Of a stretch of 9,876 nucleotides of DNA, positions 6,744 to 9,876 are shown piece after piece. The position numbers were made by a program, and so were the translations under genes. Each line of letters starts with the position of its first letter. Within the stretch, counting starts at the first letter, position 1. The DNA lies in the NCBI GenBank assembly GCA_021796905.1, contig JAKABK010000036.1, positions 1 through 9,876 of the forward strand, given 5' to 3'. The notes under the pieces were generated by a model. That model did no database searches and was not told the origin of the DNA. It was given only the letters and a program-made list of their open reading frames with translations. The DNA comes from Actinomycetes bacterium (GTDB lineage Bacteria; Actinomycetota; Acidimicrobiia; Acidimicrobiales; Palsa-688).

Positions 6744-8030
6744 GTGCCGGTGATCGATGACACCCAGGACGACCGTAGCTGCGATGTGCTCGTTGTCGGC
6801 GGCGGCCCGTCCGGCTCGGCGTGCGCCTACTGGCTGGCGAGCGCCGGCCACGACGTCGTGGTCGTCGAGACCAAGCGGTACCCGAGGGAGAAGACCTGCG
6901 GTGACGGGCTCACGCCCCGCTCCGTGCGCCAGCTCGAGGAGATGGGTCTCGGCGCGCAGCTCGCCGCCGCCGGGCACCGCTACGAGGGGCTGCGCTCCCA
7001 CGGCTTCGGGCGCACCCTGGAGCTGACCTGGCCGGCGCACCCGGAGCTGCCCGGCTACGGCTATGTGATCACCCGGAAGGATCTCGACGCCCTCGTCGCC
7101 GAGCGGGCCGCGAAGGCCGGCGCCACCGTCTGGGAACGGGCGGAGGCCTCGGCGCCGCTGTTGGAGGACGGGCTGCTGCGCGGTGCCCTCGTCACCCGCA
7201 AGGACACCCCCGACGCCGGGGCCCTGACGGTCCGGGCCCGCTACGTCGTCGTCGCCGACGGGGCGAACTCGCGTTTCGGCCGGGCGCTCGGCACGTCCCG
7301 CACCCGCAGCTACCCGCTCGGGATGGCGATCCGCGGCTACTACCGCTCCCCTCTGCACGACCAGCGCTGGATCGACAGCTGGCTCGACATCAGGGACAGG
7401 GCCGGCAACGTGCTGCCCGGCTACGGCTGGATCTTCCCGGTCGGCGACGGCCGGGTGAACGTCGGGGTCGGGCTGCTGTCGACCTCCAACCAGTGGAAGG
7501 CGGTCAACACCACCCACCTGATGGAGAGCTTCGTGGAGCTCGCCCCAGCCGAGTGGGACCTGCGGCCCGAGACCTGCTGTGGACCGGCGACCGGGGGACG
7601 GCTACCGATGGGGCTCTCGGTCGGCCCGCACGTCGGTCCCACCTACCTGGTCGTCGGGGACGCCGGCGGGTCGATCAACCCGTTCAACGGGGAGGGGATC
7701 GCCTACGCCTACGAGACCGGGAGGATGGCGGCGGACGCCGTGCACCTCGCCCTGGCGAGCGGCGACGGGCTGGCGTTGCGCAGCTACCAGCAGGCCCTCG
7801 CCGACCGTTACGGCTTGTACTACCGGGTGGCCCGGGTCTTCGTGCGGGTGATCGGCCACCCCGAGATCATGAAGGTGCTGGTGAGCACCGGGATGCGCAA
7901 CCGGACGCTGATGGAGTGGGTGCTGCGGATCATGGCCAACCTCCTGCGCCCCGACGAGCTCGGCCCGGCCGAGGCCGCCTACCGGGCGCTCGCCGCTCTA
8001 GCCCGGGTGGCCCCCCAGCCGACCCCCTGA
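6744..8030 (+). CDS. geranylgeranyl reductase family FAD-dependent oxidoreductase (MenJ-like)
   Basis: The 428-residue flavoprotein belongs to the group that reduces double bonds in prenyl chains (archaeal lipids, chlorophyll phytyl tail, menaquinone tail). The N-terminal dinucleotide fold has [20 protein letters not shown] (17-36) with E42 ending the second strand. The family block [16 protein letters not shown] (46-61) follows, then [17 protein letters not shown] (167-183), [19 protein letters not shown] (225-243) and the second FAD motif [22 protein letters not shown] (305-326). The C-terminal helical region contains many basic residues. The start is a GTG with no Shine-Dalgarno and a promoter -10 directly upstream, suggesting a leaderless mRNA; a second in-frame GTG lies two codons later. 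Proximity to nuo and Rieske genes favours a menaquinone substrate, which is inference. Other FAD monooxygenases are less likely given the KTCGDGL block. Confidence 0.88.
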   Translation: MPVIDDTQDDRSCDVLVVGGGPSGSACAYWLASAGHDVVVVETKRYPREKTCGDGLTPRSVRQLEEMGLGAQLAAAGHRYEGLRSHGFGRTLELTWPAHPELPGYGYVITRKDLDALVAERAAKAGATVWERAEASAPLLEDGLLRGALVTRKDTPDAGALTVRARYVVVADGANSRFGRALGTSRTRSYPLGMAIRGYYRSPLHDQRWIDSWLDIRDRAGNVLPGYGWIFPVGDGRVNVGVGLLSTSNQWKAVNTTHLMESFVELAPAEWDLRPETCCGPATGGRLPMGLSVGPHVGPTYLVVGDAGGSINPFNGEGIAYAYETGRMAADAVHLALASGDGLALRSYQQALADRYGLYYRVARVFVRVIGHPEIMKVLVSTGMRNRTLMEWVLRIMANLLRPDELGPAEAAYRALAALARVAPQPTP

Positions 8031-8063
8031 GCCCTGGGGTCCCCGCCCCTGGGGCCCCCCGGA

Positions 8064-8097
8064 CGCCGGCGAGGGCCCCGCCCCCCGGGCGCCGGCG
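8064..8097. terminator. GC-rich hairpin between convergent genes
   Basis: The self-complementary octamer CGCCGGCG occurs at 8064-8071 and 8090-8097 and can form an 8-bp stem around an 18-nt G/C-only loop. It lies in the 85-nt gap between the flavoprotein and hemL stops, where a bidirectional terminator is expected. There is no U-tract, and chance pairing is easy at this GC content. Confidence 0.35.
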
Positions 8098-8115
8098 GCC
8101 CGCCTCCCGGGCGGC

Positions 8116-9403
<1,288 letters not shown>

Positions 9404-9411
<8 letters not shown>

Positions 9412-9876
9412 CGAGCACCTCGGCCAGCTCGCCGGCGAAGTAGGTGAGCACCAGGTCGGCACCGGCCCGCTTGACCGCGGTGAGCTGCTCCAAGGCGACC
9501 GCGGTCCCGTCGATCCAGCCCCGCTCCGCTGCCGCCTTCACCATCGCGTACTCGCCGCTCACGTGGTAGGCGGCGACCGGCACGTCGACGCGGGCTCGTA
9601 CCGCGGCGATCACGTCCAGGTAGGTGACCGCCGGCTTGACCATCACCATGTCGGCGCCTTCACCGACGTCGAGCTCGACCTCCCGCAGCGACTCGCGGAG
9701 GTTGCGGGGGTCCTGCTGGTAGCCGCGGCGGTCCCCGCCGCCGGCGATGCTCACGTCCACCGCGTCCCGGAACGGCCCGTAGAGCGCCGAGGCGTACTTG
9801 GAGGCGTAGGCGAGGATGGCGACGTCGCTGCGCCCGGCCCGGTCGAGAGCGGAGCGGATCGCCCCGACCTGGCCGT
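9404..9876 (-). CDS. hemB: delta-aminolevulinic acid dehydratase (porphobilinogen synthase), 3' part
   Basis: This enzyme condenses two 5-aminolevulinate molecules to porphobilinogen, the step after HemL. The last 156 residues are visible; the 5' part and start lie beyond the right edge. The visible part opens with [32 protein letters not shown] (21-38) contains the first Schiff-base lysine (visible K26), and [16 protein letters not shown] contains the second (visible K80). The 54-residue spacing is close to that in known enzymes (E. coli K195/K247). [21 protein letters not shown] and [18 protein letters not shown] are further family blocks, and the protein ends [11 protein letters not shown]. 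Part of the metal-binding cysteine region lies outside, so the metal type cannot be judged. It overlaps hemL and is translationally coupled to it. Confidence 0.96.

Noticed and set aside
6648..7517. In-frame upstream extension of the Rieske protein to 526 residues
   Set aside because: The extra residues are antisense to the flavoprotein gene and have shadow-like composition; the GTG at 6647 begins a sensible membrane-anchored Rieske protein.

Overview
This window is a very GC-rich, gene-dense bacterial chromosome segment. Many genes overlap by a few bases, GTG starts are common, and the third codon position is strongly G/C. The respiratory proteins look actinobacterial, and I infer Actinobacteriota, perhaps Acidimicrobiia; sequence alone cannot settle the taxon. 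I see no phage, transposon, CRISPR, toxin-antitoxin or RNA gene.

Layout. Positions 1-5740, minus strand (reading right to left): the first seven genes of a respiratory complex I operon in the canonical order nuoA-B-C-D-E-F-G, with nuoG cut by the left edge. Together they supply the whole peripheral arm except the nuoI ferredoxin: the FMN/NADH site (NuoF), clusters N1a, N3, N1b, N5 and N2, and the NuoB/NuoD half of the quinone site, plus the small membrane subunit NuoA. Positions 5937-6647, minus: a membrane-anchored Rieske iron-sulfur protein with no cytochrome b or c gene beside it. Positions 6744-8030, plus: a geranylgeranyl-reductase-family flavoprotein, divergent from the Rieske gene. Positions 8116-9876, minus: hemL and the 3' part of hemB, overlapping by 8 bp and converging on the flavoprotein gene.

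How they fit together. Complex I moves electrons from NADH to a membrane quinone. The Rieske protein is probably on the quinol-oxidising side. The flavoprotein family saturates prenyl chains, plausibly the menaquinone tail. HemB and HemL make tetrapyrrole precursors needed for cytochromes. The segment therefore reads as a housekeeping respiratory neighbourhood. No gap exceeds 200 bp; the gaps are 5741-5936 (two hairpins and a possible promoter), 6648-6743 (a likely leaderless promoter with nested dyads) and 8031-8115 (a GC-rich hairpin between convergent genes), plus 41 nt between nuoC and nuoD.

I did not find an undescribed system. The points most worth a second look are a perfect 9-bp hairpin whose loop is exactly the nuoC stop codon, an isolated Rieske protein with a twin-arginine motif before its second membrane segment, a NuoA with a long low-complexity tail, and the dyads around the flavoprotein start.
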